Assembly: GCF_002863585.1 (NCBI RefSeq)
Contig: NZ_PGUY01000062.1
Location: 124,001-188,000 of the forward strand
Length of the DNA: 64,000 nt
Reading direction: 5' to 3'
Origin: Peribacillus deserti
Lineage (GTDB): Bacteria; Bacillota; Bacilli; Bacillales; DSM-1321
The translations under genes were made by a program, and so were the position numbers. Under the pieces are notes generated by a model. That model saw only the letters and a list, made by a program, of their open reading frames with translations, was not told the DNA's origin and made no database searches. This document shows, piece by piece, positions 9,304-18,467 of this stretch. Position 1 is the stretch's first letter, and each line of letters begins with the position of its first letter.

Positions 9304-9915
9304 CTAAAAGTATGATGCATATAGCTGTTCTATTATCTTAATATAGTCAATTCTAGGCTGAAAACCAAGCAGAATACTAGAGGAACATGCTTCCACCTCT
9401 GGTTTTGCAATGGATTTCCGGCCGCCGGCCAGCATACGCTCCCAGAATTGAATTAAATCCTCTGCTTTCATTAAAAAGATTTCCTCATTCGCCGTAAAGC
9501 GGAGAATGACGAAAGCAATTGCCCCCTGATCCATGACTGCCTGCATATGCTCAATCTGGTGGGAATGAAAATTTTTTAAAGGAAAAGAGGAAGGATTTTG
9601 TGTTTCTTTTGCTTCAAAATCGATATATCTCCCTCTATACACACCGTTATAATCAGTTGTTGATGTTTGTTTAAAATACGCTTCCTTAATGACAGCCGCA
9701 CTTCTTTTCGGGTAGTGAACGTCCACGATTTGTACGGGTGTCGGTTTTTTATGAACAACTGCAATTCCATTGGTTAAATAATATTCATTCGATGCATTGA
9801 TGTCTTCCTCTAAAGTCATTCCCCGATTGCTAAAATTCATTTTTTTTACGGGTGTTTTCACTCCCGCATCCGGCCTTGAAACAAATTTCCGCCCATTCGG
9901 ATAATTAAAAGCCAA
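9304..9915 (-). CDS. recU: Holliday junction resolvase RecU
   Basis: RecU cuts four-way DNA junctions during recombination and chromosome segregation. The 203-residue protein has the catalytic set D88, E101 and K103 in TTDYNG...YIDFEAKET. The start codon is TTG (9915), preceded by AAGGAGGGG; no ATG is better placed. The N-terminal NYPNGRKF is typical of the family. It heads the recU-ponA operon, and its promoter must lie in the 125-bp divergent gap shared with yppC. Confidence 0.94.
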   Translation of the reverse strand: MAFNYPNGRKFVSRPDAGVKTPVKKMNFSNRGMTLEEDINASNEYYLTNGIAVVHKKPTPVQIVDVHYPKRSAAVIKEAYFKQTSTTDYNGVYRGRYIDFEAKETQNPSSFPLKNFHSHQIEHMQAVMDQGAIAFVILRFTANEEIFLMKAEDLIQFWERMLAGGRKSIAKPEVEACSSSILLGFQPRIDYIKIIEQLYASYF

Positions 9916-10040
9916 TCTGTCCCCTCCTTAACCACTCATAATATAATAGCAAATATTATCTTAAAGGGGTGAATAAAACGTATAAATTCGCTTAAGCTAC
10001 ATAAAAGAATAGCATTTAATTAGATTTAAGGGGGATGTTC

Positions 10041-11018
10041 TTGAAATATTTAAATAATCCTCCACTCATCCTAAATGAAGACAACATTTTACATGATATT
10101 CGAAGTGTTACCGGCTACAAAAATAGGGATAACATATCTCGTACGGCTGCGTACCAGCAATTTTTCAGGGCATATCCTGAAATTAAGTGGTCGTTTCTAG
10201 CCAGTATGGTTTCAAGGAATGCTGGATGGAATATGTGTGACCTCGAAGGCTTCTGGCTCCCGAGGGCATTATCTGATGATTATCGGAAAACGTTATTCTT
10301 AACTTACGAACGGGCAAACTGGCTGATTTTTGATGATGCATATCCCCAATTGCTGCTCTATCATTATTCGACGAAAATAGGGAAGCCAATGTTTCATTTA
10401 TGCAGAAAGTTTAATATTTCTGAATATATAGAAAGAGAATGGTTATTCTTTTGGGAGCATCGGGATCAAGAAAGATTGATGACTGCTCTGATCGTAAATG
10501 AACAAAACTTGATTGAACAGCCCGTACTTCAACATCCTTATTATAATAACTGGGTATTTAAATCGTTCAGCTTCTTATTTCAGGACTGGCTGCATTTCAG
10601 CACGGTTTTATTTCCAACCATGGATGGCAGGCTTTATGGATTAAGTGCTTATAATTTTAGGAACCTTGATTCTAGAATTGAACTAGGAAAGAAGCTTGGT
10701 TCTATTCTTTTTTCTAAGGAGCTATATCCACATTTCCTCCATTTCACAGTTTGTACGGAGCATACGGGATCGAGGAACGACTATGAACAATATTTTCCCT
10801 ATAAAAAAACAAGGGAGACGCCGTTTCTAAGAACCGTTTATCCTGTTATCAATCATCATAGAAACGGGACAGAGTTATGGGATACACATCGAAAAATTAA
10901 AAAAAAATGGCTTATTGAACAAAGTGTAGAAAAGGCAGAATTGACACGCTGGTATAAATCAAAGCAGAAGCAATTGGAAGCAGGTGTAGCCGTTTTCAGC
11001 CTATTAATGAGGAAGTAA
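10041..11018 (+). CDS. yppC: YppC family protein (DUF2515)
   Basis: This soluble protein of about 325 residues has unknown function and is conserved next to recU in Bacillus. I favour TTG 10041 because the Shine-Dalgarno AAGGGGG (10028-10034) touches the in-frame ATG at 10035 and is correctly spaced only for the TTG. The sequence is rich in Trp, Tyr, Phe and His (for example WLFFWEHRDQ and KSFSFLFQDWLHF), without catalytic motifs I can name. It is divergent from recU and followed by its own terminator. Confidence 0.82.
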   Translation: MKYLNNPPLILNEDNILHDIRSVTGYKNRDNISRTAAYQQFFRAYPEIKWSFLASMVSRNAGWNMCDLEGFWLPRALSDDYRKTLFLTYERANWLIFDDAYPQLLLYHYSTKIGKPMFHLCRKFNISEYIEREWLFFWEHRDQERLMTALIVNEQNLIEQPVLQHPYYNNWVFKSFSFLFQDWLHFSTVLFPTMDGRLYGLSAYNFRNLDSRIELGKKLGSILFSKELYPHFLHFTVCTEHTGSRNDYEQYFPYKKTRETPFLRTVYPVINHHRNGTELWDTHRKIKKKWLIEQSVEKAELTRWYKSKQKQLEAGVAVFSLLMRK

Positions 11019-11046
11019 TAAGTTTGAAAGGGTATAAATACAACGT

Positions 11047-11082
11047 AAAAATCCCTGCCGAAATATGGTCAGGGATTTTTCA
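11047..11082 (+). terminator. Terminator of yppC, possibly also of sspM
   Basis: AAAATCCCTG pairs with CAGGGATTTT around an interrupted loop, with A and T runs on the two sides. It lies between two convergent genes and may serve both. Confidence 0.7.
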
Positions 11083-11088
11083 GTGATC

Positions 11089-11193
11089 TTATTCCGAAGG
11101 ACGGTTTGAACCGGTCAGTTTTTTATCTCCATAGCCTGGAGCGTTTTCTTTTGTTTGATTTCCAGATTTTTTATTGGTTTCTTGCTTTTTCAT
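11089..11193 (-). CDS. sspM: Small acid-soluble spore protein M
   Basis: This 34-residue Lys- and Asn-rich peptide ends in DKKLTGSNRPSE, close to the B. subtilis SspM ending, and sits at the same locus between yppC and yppD. An AGGAGGTG site lies 6 bp before the ATG at 11193. Ssp proteins of this minor class accumulate in the forespore. Upstream on the minus strand, GAATGA and AATGCTA with a 16-bp spacer resemble a sigma-G promoter, which is an inference. Cysteine is absent, and Lys, Asn and Gly dominate. Confidence 0.85.
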   Translation of the reverse strand: MKKQETNKKSGNQTKENAPGYGDKKLTGSNRPSE

Positions 11194-11377
11194 GCCTAAC
11201 ACCTCCTGTTTTTAGCATTTGCAAGGAGACCGTTTTCATTCTTGGATGTCGAAAAGAGGTTGTTGATAGGGCTTTAACACTTTCTTTGGCGATTCACTTC
11301 TAGTTTTGTCACTGATGGAGGAAGTTTATTTTTCATACAGAATATTAGGAGTAAAGATAGCCTGGGAGGAATAAAAT

Positions 11378-11647
11378 ATGGCTGAAAAATTGGTTTCAAA
11401 AGACAAAATCTTAAAGATGCTATTAGAAATTAATGACCAGCTTGAAGTGTTAGAAGACACGCTGGGAATAACTGCTGATAAAGAGAAAGAGGAAATCTGG
11501 AGGGATAGCTCTGAAATCATGGATAATGCTCAGAAAATATATAGCGGGACTGCACAACTTCTGCAGAGGATAAACGGATCTAGCAGCAGGGAGCGAAAAA
11601 CACTGGAAATAGGCTCTGGCTTGGAACCGTATTTAGTAAGGGGCTGA
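11378..11647 (+). CDS. yppD: YppD, small conserved protein
   Basis: The 89-residue acidic protein is predicted to be largely alpha-helical (ILKMLLEINDQLEVLEDTLGI) with a Ser/Arg-rich tail. It matches YppD by position and size; the function is unknown. ATG 11378 follows GGGAGGA. yppE lies 91 bp downstream with its own strong binding site. Confidence 0.75.
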   Translation: MAEKLVSKDKILKMLLEINDQLEVLEDTLGITADKEKEEIWRDSSEIMDNAQKIYSGTAQLLQRINGSSSRERKTLEIGSGLEPYLVRG

Positions 11648-11738
11648 CATTGTAGAAACTGAAGTTTAGATCTGGAATCTTTAAACTTCCTTTGCCAAAA
11701 GGTATAGTAATAATAAATGGCCGAAGGAGGGTGTTTTT

Positions 11739-12107
11739 TTGGAGAATAGACGAAATAGGTTAATACAATCAACAGAAGAGCTGCTAGAGCTGACAGATCA
11801 AATCGAAACTATATTTAATCAAGTGAAAGAAGATAAACAGGAAAGAGACTTTTTTGAAGAAGTACGGCCTTTTGCAGAAGCAGCAAAAACTCTTACCGAT
11901 CAATGGATGGAATTGGCTCTGGAATATGTTCGGGAGGAAAATCCAAAGCATATTTACAAGGAACAAATTGAACAGGCTGGAGAGCTGATTTCAACATGTT
12001 CAGTCCAGGCTTTTTTTCCATCAACGAGTTTAAAGAGATTTAAAAATCAGCTTCAATCGATCCGTTATACCCTTCAAGCTATACTGCTTCATATAAAAGA
12101 CAGATAA
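11739..12107 (+). CDS. yppE: YppE family helical protein (DUF1798)
   Basis: The 122-residue protein belongs to a family with a known four-helix bundle fold but no assigned function. Start is TTG 11739 behind GAAGGAGGGTG; no ATG is available nearby. Conserved features seen here are ELLELTDQIE near the N-terminus and PKHIYKEQIEQA in the middle. In B. subtilis, yppF lies between yppE and yppG. I find no such gene in the 82-bp gap here. Confidence 0.83.
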   Translation: MENRRNRLIQSTEELLELTDQIETIFNQVKEDKQERDFFEEVRPFAEAAKTLTDQWMELALEYVREENPKHIYKEQIEQAGELISTCSVQAFFPSTSLKRFKNQLQSIRYTLQAILLHIKDR

Positions 12108-12189
12108 TTAATCTTGATGAATAAGCACAGGGGTACTTCTTCCTGCATAGTTATATATCAGCTAATACCATGAGAAGGGTGGAGCACTC

Positions 12190-12828
12190 ATGATGATAGG
12201 ATCTCCTTTCAACTATAACAGTCAAGATCCGGGATATATAAGGAATGCAGTACCCCCTGGAAATTATAGCGTGTCAGCCCAAAATTATCTTCCCGTGATG
12301 CCGCATTATAACAACCCGATAATGAATTTCCAGGGGAATGCTTATCAGCCTTATTATCAGCATGCAGACAGCAATTTTGGGCAGCCTTATATGAATGAGC
12401 CCTATACAGGCCATATGAACCCTTTATATGGACAGCAGCCATACACGGCAGGGATGCAGCAGAATTTCCCAGTTCTGCCTAATTCTTATCAGAGCCACTA
12501 TCAAGGGAATGTGAATCAGGCACCTTTTGTGACTTCGGCTCAAGCGGCGGTGAATCCCTTTGAAAACCCGCTGAATGTACAGCAGGGTAACAATTATGGG
12601 CCTGCAAAACAAACGGCCCCAATACCGGCCAATCCATACCCGACGCAAAACTTTATGCAAAAGCAGCAGAAGCAGGGGATGTCATCCATCCTAAATCAAT
12701 TTAAAACCCAAGATGGGTCGCTGGACATTAATAAGATGATGTCCACAGCAGGTCAGATGATGAATACCATGAATCAAGTTTCTTCTATTGTAAAAGGGTT
12801 CGGAGGAATGTTTAAGGTTTCAACCTGA
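12190..12828 (+). CDS. yppG: YppG-like protein, putative spore coat component
   Basis: The 212-residue protein has a Tyr-, Asn-, Gln-, Pro- and Met-rich first two thirds (repeated PYxQ/QPYY-like runs, about 1-150). A conserved C-terminal module follows (about 160-212: SSILNQFKTQDGSLDINKMM then QVSSIVKGFGGMF). The latter is the YppG signature. Composition and family suggest a spore-associated structural protein; this is inference. ATG 12190 follows GGGTGGAG. Confidence 0.78.
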   Translation: MMIGSPFNYNSQDPGYIRNAVPPGNYSVSAQNYLPVMPHYNNPIMNFQGNAYQPYYQHADSNFGQPYMNEPYTGHMNPLYGQQPYTAGMQQNFPVLPNSYQSHYQGNVNQAPFVTSAQAAVNPFENPLNVQQGNNYGPAKQTAPIPANPYPTQNFMQKQQKQGMSSILNQFKTQDGSLDINKMMSTAGQMMNTMNQVSSIVKGFGGMFKVST

Positions 12829-12849
12829 TATGATTTTATCAGACCTAGA

Positions 12850-12876
12850 GCTGTGGAGCATCCACGGCTTTTTTGC
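12850..12876 (+). terminator. Terminator of yppG
   Basis: GCTGTGGA pairs with TCCACGGC (one G-T pair) over a 3-base loop and is followed by six T. Confidence 0.8.
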
Positions 12877-12926
12877 TGTGCAGGATAAAGGATTGATACC
12901 TGGAAAGGCAGCTGGGAACATAAAGA

Positions 12927-12952
12927 AGCCTGTTTGATAAATCAAACAGGCT
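12927..12952. terminator. Hairpin, possible terminator for the minus-strand Hsp20 gene
   Basis: AGCCTGTTTGA pairs perfectly with TCAAACAGGCT over a 4-base loop. On the minus strand it is followed by TCTTTATGTT. It lies about 108 bp past the Hsp20-like stop, so the assignment is tentative. Confidence 0.5.
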
Positions 12953-13059
12953 CTTGTTATTTGCTGTCAGAGACTTTCGTTAAAGGGTCTAGCTATTTAA
13001 AGAATGGTTCCCATGTATTATCGCTATTTCTGTGTGCATGGGCTTTTGATCGGTCCAGC

Positions 13060-13530
13060 TTACTCATTAATCGAGATTCTTTTCCCTTTAATTTTGGGGA
13101 TGATTATTACAAGAAGCCCGTCTTTGTGATTGGCTGTAATATCTTTTTCGTTGATCGGTTTATGAAATGAAACAGTTCTAGACAATTTCTTAAGAGACTG
13201 TTCACGATGTATACTAGTGGTCTTGTCATTTTTTTTCTCAAGCTCTGCATGATGGGTAACTGTAATAATGAGAGACTGTTTAAGCATTTCAATATCGATC
13301 TGCTGGCGCGAAATTCCAGGAAGCTTGGCAGTAACCAAATAGTGTTCATCAGCTTCCTGAACTTCCAGCGGGAAAGAACGTTCAGAAAAAGAAAGTGTAA
13401 ATAATTCATCCATGGATTGTAAGATGCCTTTTATCGGTTTTTCTGAAAAGAATGCATCAAAAGCACCCCTCAGCTCTGAGAACTTTTCTTTTCCCTGTGG
13501 CTTCGGGGATGAGTTTTCCGGCGGTAACAT
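13060..13530 (-). CDS. Hsp20/alpha-crystallin family protein
   Basis: This 156-residue protein has an alpha-crystallin domain at about residues 55-150: FPLEVQEADEHYLVTAKLPGI (split as FPLEVQEADEH and YLVTAKLPGI), the beta-strand region IDIEMLKQSLIITV, and a degenerate final GLLVIIIPK. Small heat-shock proteins bind unfolded proteins without ATP. In Bacillus some relatives (CotM, CotP, YocM) are spore coat or stress proteins, and this neighbourhood is sporulation-rich, but I cannot assign it to one of them. AAAGGAGAAA precedes ATG 13530. Confidence 0.75.
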   Translation of the reverse strand: MLPPENSSPKPQGKEKFSELRGAFDAFFSEKPIKGILQSMDELFTLSFSERSFPLEVQEADEHYLVTAKLPGISRQQIDIEMLKQSLIITVTHHAELEKKNDKTTSIHREQSLKKLSRTVSFHKPINEKDITANHKDGLLVIIIPKIKGKRISINE

Positions 13531-13696
13531 TTATTTTTCTCCTTTCTTAGACAGCATATCTGCTGAAGTTAATCCCAGCATTTCATTTTTATATCAGGCT
13601 ATGAAGAAACCCCATGTCCTGTGACCAGATATATCTGTTTATAAAAATCATCGGAAGGGAAAAGTATTTCAAAAAACAGAACTGAGGTGCTGGCAA

Positions 13697-14497
13697 ATGT
13701 CTGAAACGCAACCCATAAGAAAGAGCGGTTTATCATATATAAAAGAAGGAAAAGGGGATGTACTGATATTCCTTCACGGATTTTGCGGCAGTGCTCATTA
13801 CTGGGATGAACTTATACCATTATTAAGTGACGATTTTACCGTCATTTGTGTAAATTTAAGGGGGCATGGGGGAAACCAAGCAGAAGACACCGCTTTTGAG
13901 ATTACAGATATGGCGCGGGATTTGTATCATTTTATCTCTGAAAACAGCTTGGACCAAGTGTATATGTTCGGGCATTCCCTCAGCGGCTATATCTCCCTGG
14001 CATTCGCAGAGCTTTTCCCTTCAAAGCTCAAAGGATTCGGACTCATCCATTCAACAGCTTACCCAGATACAGACGAAGCCAAAGAGGCAAGAATTGAAAA
14101 TATAAATCTTATTGATGAAAGAGGACTCGAAGCCTTCGTTGATCGATTGATCCCTAATCTTTTCTCTAAAGACTCCCTCGCCCAGTTGAAAGACAAGGTA
14201 AGCAAAGTAAAAGAAATCGGCTATGCAACAGATGTAAATGGCGCGAAGGGAGCGCTGATGGCTATGAGAAACCGTCCGGATCGAAACTATGTTCTACGCG
14301 AAACATCCAGACCGGTTTTACTGGTTGCCGGCGAAAAAGATAAAGTGGCTCCCCCCGAGAAGGTTTTTTCAGTTGAAGACAGCCACATTAAAACAGAGCT
14401 GCTGCCTAAAGCCGGTCATATGGGGATGCTGGAGACACCGGAAGAACTGGCTCGTATCATTAAAAATTGGATCAAACTAACTGAGCTTAAGAAATAA
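13697..14497 (+). CDS. Alpha/beta hydrolase
   Basis: This cytosolic hydrolase has 266 residues. The oxyanion-hole motif LHGFCGS (26-32), nucleophile elbow GHSLSG with Ser94, acidic residue in AGEKDKV (about 215) and catalytic His in KAGHMGML (about 241) complete the triad. The substrate cannot be told from sequence; relatives include esterases, lactonases and haloperoxidase-like enzymes. GAGGTG precedes ATG 13697. It stands alone with its own terminator, divergent from the Hsp20 gene. Confidence 0.88.
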   Translation: MSETQPIRKSGLSYIKEGKGDVLIFLHGFCGSAHYWDELIPLLSDDFTVICVNLRGHGGNQAEDTAFEITDMARDLYHFISENSLDQVYMFGHSLSGYISLAFAELFPSKLKGFGLIHSTAYPDTDEAKEARIENINLIDERGLEAFVDRLIPNLFSKDSLAQLKDKVSKVKEIGYATDVNGAKGALMAMRNRPDRNYVLRETSRPVLLVAGEKDKVAPPEKVFSVEDSHIKTELLPKAGHMGMLETPEELARIIKNWIKLTELKK

Positions 14498-14505
14498 AGC
14501 AGCAT

Positions 14506-14534
14506 GAACTCCCGATGGATACGGGAGTTTTTTT
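14506..14534 (+). terminator. Terminator of the alpha/beta hydrolase gene
   Basis: AACTCCCG pairs with CGGGAGTT over a 7-base loop, followed by a T-run. Confidence 0.85.
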
Positions 14535-14794
14535 ACAGGAGGGTTAAAGGTCATTTTAGTCGAGTGGCTGGCGTTATGTGTAAATATTCGCACCAGTCGG
14601 GGGACCTTCGGGAAATGCAGGGAAAGGGCGACCGCGTAGGCGTGCAGTGTGCCCGGACGAAAAGCGATAGCACTTCGCTGTACCTGACGGCCAAGTTTAA
14701 TAGCGAAGTGGGAACTCAAAAATTCAGGAGAACCAAGGGACTATGATGAACACAGACACAAACAGTGGAGAAATACGAGTCAATTTGAGGAAAT

Positions 14795-14982
14795 AAGCAC
14801 ATCTAGTAAAAGATAAGCATATGGAAGAAAAGTTAAACATATATGGCTTGAGAGTAGCATTTAGAGAGGAGTTTAGTATAGATGGCATTAGAGAAGAATT
14901 TGGACAAAAGTATGGCCTGAGAGAAGCACTTGGAGGCAGACTAAGCATATATGTCATGAGATAAGCTTTGGAGGAAAGTATA
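14795..14982 (+). repeat. Degenerate AAGCATA-type array
   Basis: Units related to AAGCATA recur at 14795, 14815, 14835, 14855, 14874, 14894, 14943 and 14963, mostly 19-20 bp apart. Several are extended to AAGCATATATGG. Only those at 14815 and 14943 are exact heptamers. This looks like a decayed continuation of the array at 15229, split off by the element at 15011-15217. Confidence 0.6.
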
Positions 14983-15010
14983 TATACCAAAGAGAAGCCT
15001 CTTAATGAAA

Positions 15011-15217
15011 GGCTCTTTTCTAAAAGATTGTTGTTTTTTAATAAGTTTTGTTGCATCACCTTTAAATCAGGTTTATTGGAGCGTAAAGATGCTAGACTCC
15101 TGCGGGAGCACCGGGACAGGTGAGAGGAGGCTCACCGCCCGCCCCGCGGAAAGCGATCATGCCCTTTCGCTTCAATCGACCTCTTGTACCATAGAAACAA
15201 AGTTTGCGAAAACAGCC
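15011..15217 (+). repeat. MITE-like element (type A), interrupting the heptamer array
   Basis: This 207-bp element starts GGCTCTTTTCTAAAAG and ends GCGAAAACAGCC; both ends read inward reach TTGTTG at about base 18-23. It aligns over its length with 29382-29607 (opposite orientation), including the G+C-rich core GACTCCTGCGGGAGC. The core here is shorter. The flanks TAATGAAA and TAAGAAAA match at 6 of 8 bases, compatible with a worn 8-bp target duplication. Confidence 0.75.
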
Positions 15218-15228
15218 TAAGAAAAGAT

Positions 15229-15380
15229 AAGCATATATGGCAAGTGAGAAGCATATGGTCGAAAAGAGAAGCATAGGCTGGCAGCACATAAGCATAAAAC
15301 TACAAAACATAAGCATATAAGTATTAAACACAATCATAAGCATCCTTAACTTAAGCATAAACATTAAAAACATAAGCATA
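15229..15380 (+). repeat. Phased AAGCATA array 1 (8 units)
   Basis: Units begin at 15229, 15249, 15269, 15290, 15311, 15332, 15353 and 15374, giving steps of 20, 20, 21, 21, 21, 21 and 21. Seven are exact AAGCATA; the sixth is AATCATA. The 13-14 bp spacers are unrelated to each other. The same steps are found in the arrays at 25916 and 44439. Confidence 0.85.
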
Positions 15381-16063
15381 AGGCATTGAGCAAGTCTCTG
15401 AATCTAAACAAAATTAAGTTAAATCCTTAAAATCCCTGTAAAATACTCTAGCAAATTAAATGAGAATCCCGAAAAGCGGTGCCTAGAGGACGAAAGCACT
15501 GCTTTTTTAGCGTTTTTTCGATAAAAAAGATTCAAAATTTATTAAAATGGAGCTTTTCTTAATCATTATGAATCCAAGGCGGTGTTATAAGCGGGCGGAC
15601 ATGAAAGGCGGTGCATTCCAGATATTAAAAGCCCGATGAAATAGCATTCCGAAGATTGTATGAAGTATGACAAAAAGATTAGAGATCATCGAATTATAAA
15701 AAGTCCCTATTACATTACATCTATCTGTTATTCCCCTTGTTTTCCCCCTTATTAAATTCTAGGCTCCCTTTAAATCGTAAATATTTATACCCAAACCGAG
15801 CAATTCTAAAGAAAGAGAAATATACTCTAATGAAGCTGAGGTCATCAGAATTACTAAAGCCTATACTTACATTGCAGCCGGACATACAGGAGCGTAAAAG
15901 ATGACATCATTCTGGATAAGTGTCTTGGTCTTCTGCAGTATGCAGCCTCTTTGTTTTGTACTCTATTAAAGCACCAAACCAATAGTTTCCAATCTTTGTT
16001 AATACGAACAGCTAGTCAGCCAAACAAATATTCGGTAAACTATAGGTATAAAGAGGTGGAACG

Positions 16064-18313
16064 ATGTTTAGAAAAAAATCACTTTCCGAATTAATAGAAG
16101 GCTTGAGAAAGAATGAAAATATAATTAATTGGCATGAAATAGAGCCTCAGGAAGCAAAAACAAGGGAAATGCCTGAAAAAGTAGATAAAAGAATCAGTGC
16201 TGCCCTCCAAAAAAGGGGGATCAATGAGCTGTACAGCCATCAATATACAGCCTTTCAAACCCTTCAACAAGGAGAAAATATTGTTGCAGTGACCCCTACA
16301 GCTTCTGGAAAAACTCTGTGTTATAACCTTCCTGTCCTTCAATCCATTGCTGAGAATGACGCCAACCGCGCTTTATACATATTTCCGACAAAAGCTTTAG
16401 CCCAAGACCAGAAGAGTGAATTAAATGAAATCATCGACGAGATGGGAATAGATATCAAAAGCTATACCTACGACGGAGATACATCGCCAGCAATAAGGCA
16501 GGTGGTCAGAAAGGCTGGACATATCGTTATTACGAACCCTGATATGCTTCATTCGGCCATCCTTCCGCATCATACCAAGTGGGTAAGTTTGTTTGAAAAT
16601 CTTAAATATGTTGTAATCGACGAATTGCATACGTACCGAGGGGTCTTTGGGAGCCATGTAGCGAATGTGATCAGAAGGCTGAAAAGAATCTGTAAGTTTT
16701 ATGGGAGCAGTCCTATTTTTATCTGTACTTCCGCAACGATCGCCAATCCAAAGGAATTAGCAGAACAGCTCACAGGTAATCCTATGCGCCTGATTGATGA
16801 CAATGGGGCACCGAGAGGGCGGAAACATTTTGTGTTTTATAATCCCCCAATTGTCAACAAGCCGCTGAATATAAGAAAAAGTGCAACGGTTGAGGTCAAT
16901 CAACTGGCCAAAGAATTCCTTAAAAATAAGATACAGACAATCGTATTTGCCAGAAGCAGGGTGAGAGTCGAAATTATACTCAGCCACATACAGGAACTGG
17001 TGAAAGACCAGCTGGGGGCAAAATCCATTAGAGGATACAGGGGCGGTTATCTTCCTAAGCAGCGAAGGGAAATAGAACGGGGCTTGCGGGAAGGAGAAAT
17101 ACTAGGAGTAGTCAGTACGAATGCATTGGAATTAGGAGTGGATATTGGCCAGCTGCAGGTCTGTGTGATGACCGGTTACCCAGGCAGCGTGGCAAGTACC
17201 TGGCAGCAGGCAGGCCGCGCCGGAAGAAGACATGGTGAAGCTCTCATATTAATGGTAGCCAGTTCGACACCGATTGATCAATATATTGTTCAGAATCCTG
17301 AGTACTTTTTCGAACGATCGCCGGAGTCAGCCAGGATCAATCCTGAGAACTTGATCATCTTAGTGGATCACTTGAAATGTGCAGCCTATGAACTTCCATT
17401 TAAGGAAAATGAAGAATTTGGCCCGCTGGACGTCAAAGAGATCATGGAATATCTGGTTGAAGAGAGAATCCTTCACCACAATGGAGAAACATTCTATTGG
17501 GCAAACCAATCGTTCCCGGCTGGTAATATCAGTCTTCGTTCAGCTTCTCAGGAAAATGTTGTAATCATTGACCAGTCAGAAACAGCAAATGTAAAAATCA
17601 TTGGTGAAATGGATCGGTTCAGTGCCATGACACTTCTTCATGACGAAGCAATCTACTTGCATGAAGGCGTACAGTACCAAGTGGAAAAGCTGGATTGGGA
17701 CCACAAAAAAGCTTATGTCAGAGAAGTCGATGTAGAATATTACACAGATGCAAACCTTGCAGTACAGCTTAAGGTTCTAGAAATAGATAAAACCATAAGC
17801 CGTCAGAACACCTCTGTTCACTATGGCGATGTCACTATTAATATTTTACCAAGCATTTTCAAAAAAATTAAATTGACTACATTCGAGAACATTGGCTCCG
17901 GCCCGATATATCTGCCGGAAGAAGAACTTCATACAAGTGCAGCCTGGATGGAATTAAAGCAATCCGATCCAACGCTCGGTGAAAAGACACTGGAACAGCT
18001 GTTAATGGGAATAGCAAATGTACTTCAGCATGTGGTCCCGGTACATGTAATGTGCGACCGAAATGATATTCACGTTGTATCACAAATCAAAGCAAACCAC
18101 ACAGGCCTTCCAACAATATTTTTATATGACCATTACCCTGGAGGCATCGGACTGGCGGAGGATGTTTATAAACGCTTTGAAGATGTTAAGGCTGCTGCAA
18201 AAAACCTCATTGAAAAGTGCCGGTGCCAGGATGGCTGCCCTTCCTGCATAGGAACTGAAATTGAAGGGATCAAGGCGAAGAAGAGAAGTATTGAGCTTTT
18301 AGACCAATTTTAA
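16064..18313 (+). CDS. mrfA: DEAD/DEAH-box helicase MrfA (YprA)
   Basis: In B. subtilis MrfA and MrfB form a repair pathway for mitomycin C adducts separate from UvrABC. This 749-residue protein has the SF2 core: Q-motif region, Walker A VTPTASGKT (76-84), DELH box near 190, TSATIANP near 226 and motif VI QAGRAGRR near 385. The C-terminal MZB (DUF1998) region ends in a four-cysteine zinc site, CRCQDGCPSC near 720-730. ATG 16064 follows GAGGTGG. mrfB starts 154 bp downstream. Confidence 0.93.
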   Translation: MFRKKSLSELIEGLRKNENIINWHEIEPQEAKTREMPEKVDKRISAALQKRGINELYSHQYTAFQTLQQGENIVAVTPTASGKTLCYNLPVLQSIAENDANRALYIFPTKALAQDQKSELNEIIDEMGIDIKSYTYDGDTSPAIRQVVRKAGHIVITNPDMLHSAILPHHTKWVSLFENLKYVVIDELHTYRGVFGSHVANVIRRLKRICKFYGSSPIFICTSATIANPKELAEQLTGNPMRLIDDNGAPRGRKHFVFYNPPIVNKPLNIRKSATVEVNQLAKEFLKNKIQTIVFARSRVRVEIILSHIQELVKDQLGAKSIRGYRGGYLPKQRREIERGLREGEILGVVSTNALELGVDIGQLQVCVMTGYPGSVASTWQQAGRAGRRHGEALILMVASSTPIDQYIVQNPEYFFERSPESARINPENLIILVDHLKCAAYELPFKENEEFGPLDVKEIMEYLVEERILHHNGETFYWANQSFPAGNISLRSASQENVVIIDQSETANVKIIGEMDRFSAMTLLHDEAIYLHEGVQYQVEKLDWDHKKAYVREVDVEYYTDANLAVQLKVLEIDKTISRQNTSVHYGDVTINILPSIFKKIKLTTFENIGSGPIYLPEEELHTSAAWMELKQSDPTLGEKTLEQLLMGIANVLQHVVPVHVMCDRNDIHVVSQIKANHTGLPTIFLYDHYPGGIGLAEDVYKRFEDVKAAAKNLIEKCRCQDGCPSCIGTEIEGIKAKKRSIELLDQF

Positions 18314-18467
18314 AAGATTACTAGTATTCATAAGAATGAGCTGCCATGAAAAAGGCGTACCTCCAGTCAAGGAACAGTTTGCTTATCTTATATTCTAGGT
18401 ATCCAAGAGATAAAAAATCGACGAGAAGATACCCTGGCGAATAAAGTTTGAAAAGTGAGTGGATTAG

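Larger units (their letters stand above)
14535..16063. other. Long gene-free, repeat-rich gap
   Basis: No frame in these 1.5 kb has both a ribosome binding site and natural composition. The first ~170 bp contain GTTAAAGGTCATT, matching the inner end of the GGCT...TTGTTG elements, followed by G+C-rich hairpin sequence, probably an old remnant. Then come a degenerate heptamer array (14795-14982), a complete MITE (15011-15217) and a regular heptamer array (15229-15380). The last ~650 bp before mrfA are A+T-rich and I see nothing recognisable in them; a promoter for mrfA must lie there. Confidence 0.7.

Noticed and set aside
15092-15379. Minus-strand frame across heptamer array 1 (repeating MLM/MF residues)
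   Set aside because: It arises because TATGCTTAT reads as Met-Leu-Met or Tyr-Ala-Tyr. The 20-bp steps break the frame period, and no Shine-Dalgarno precedes it.
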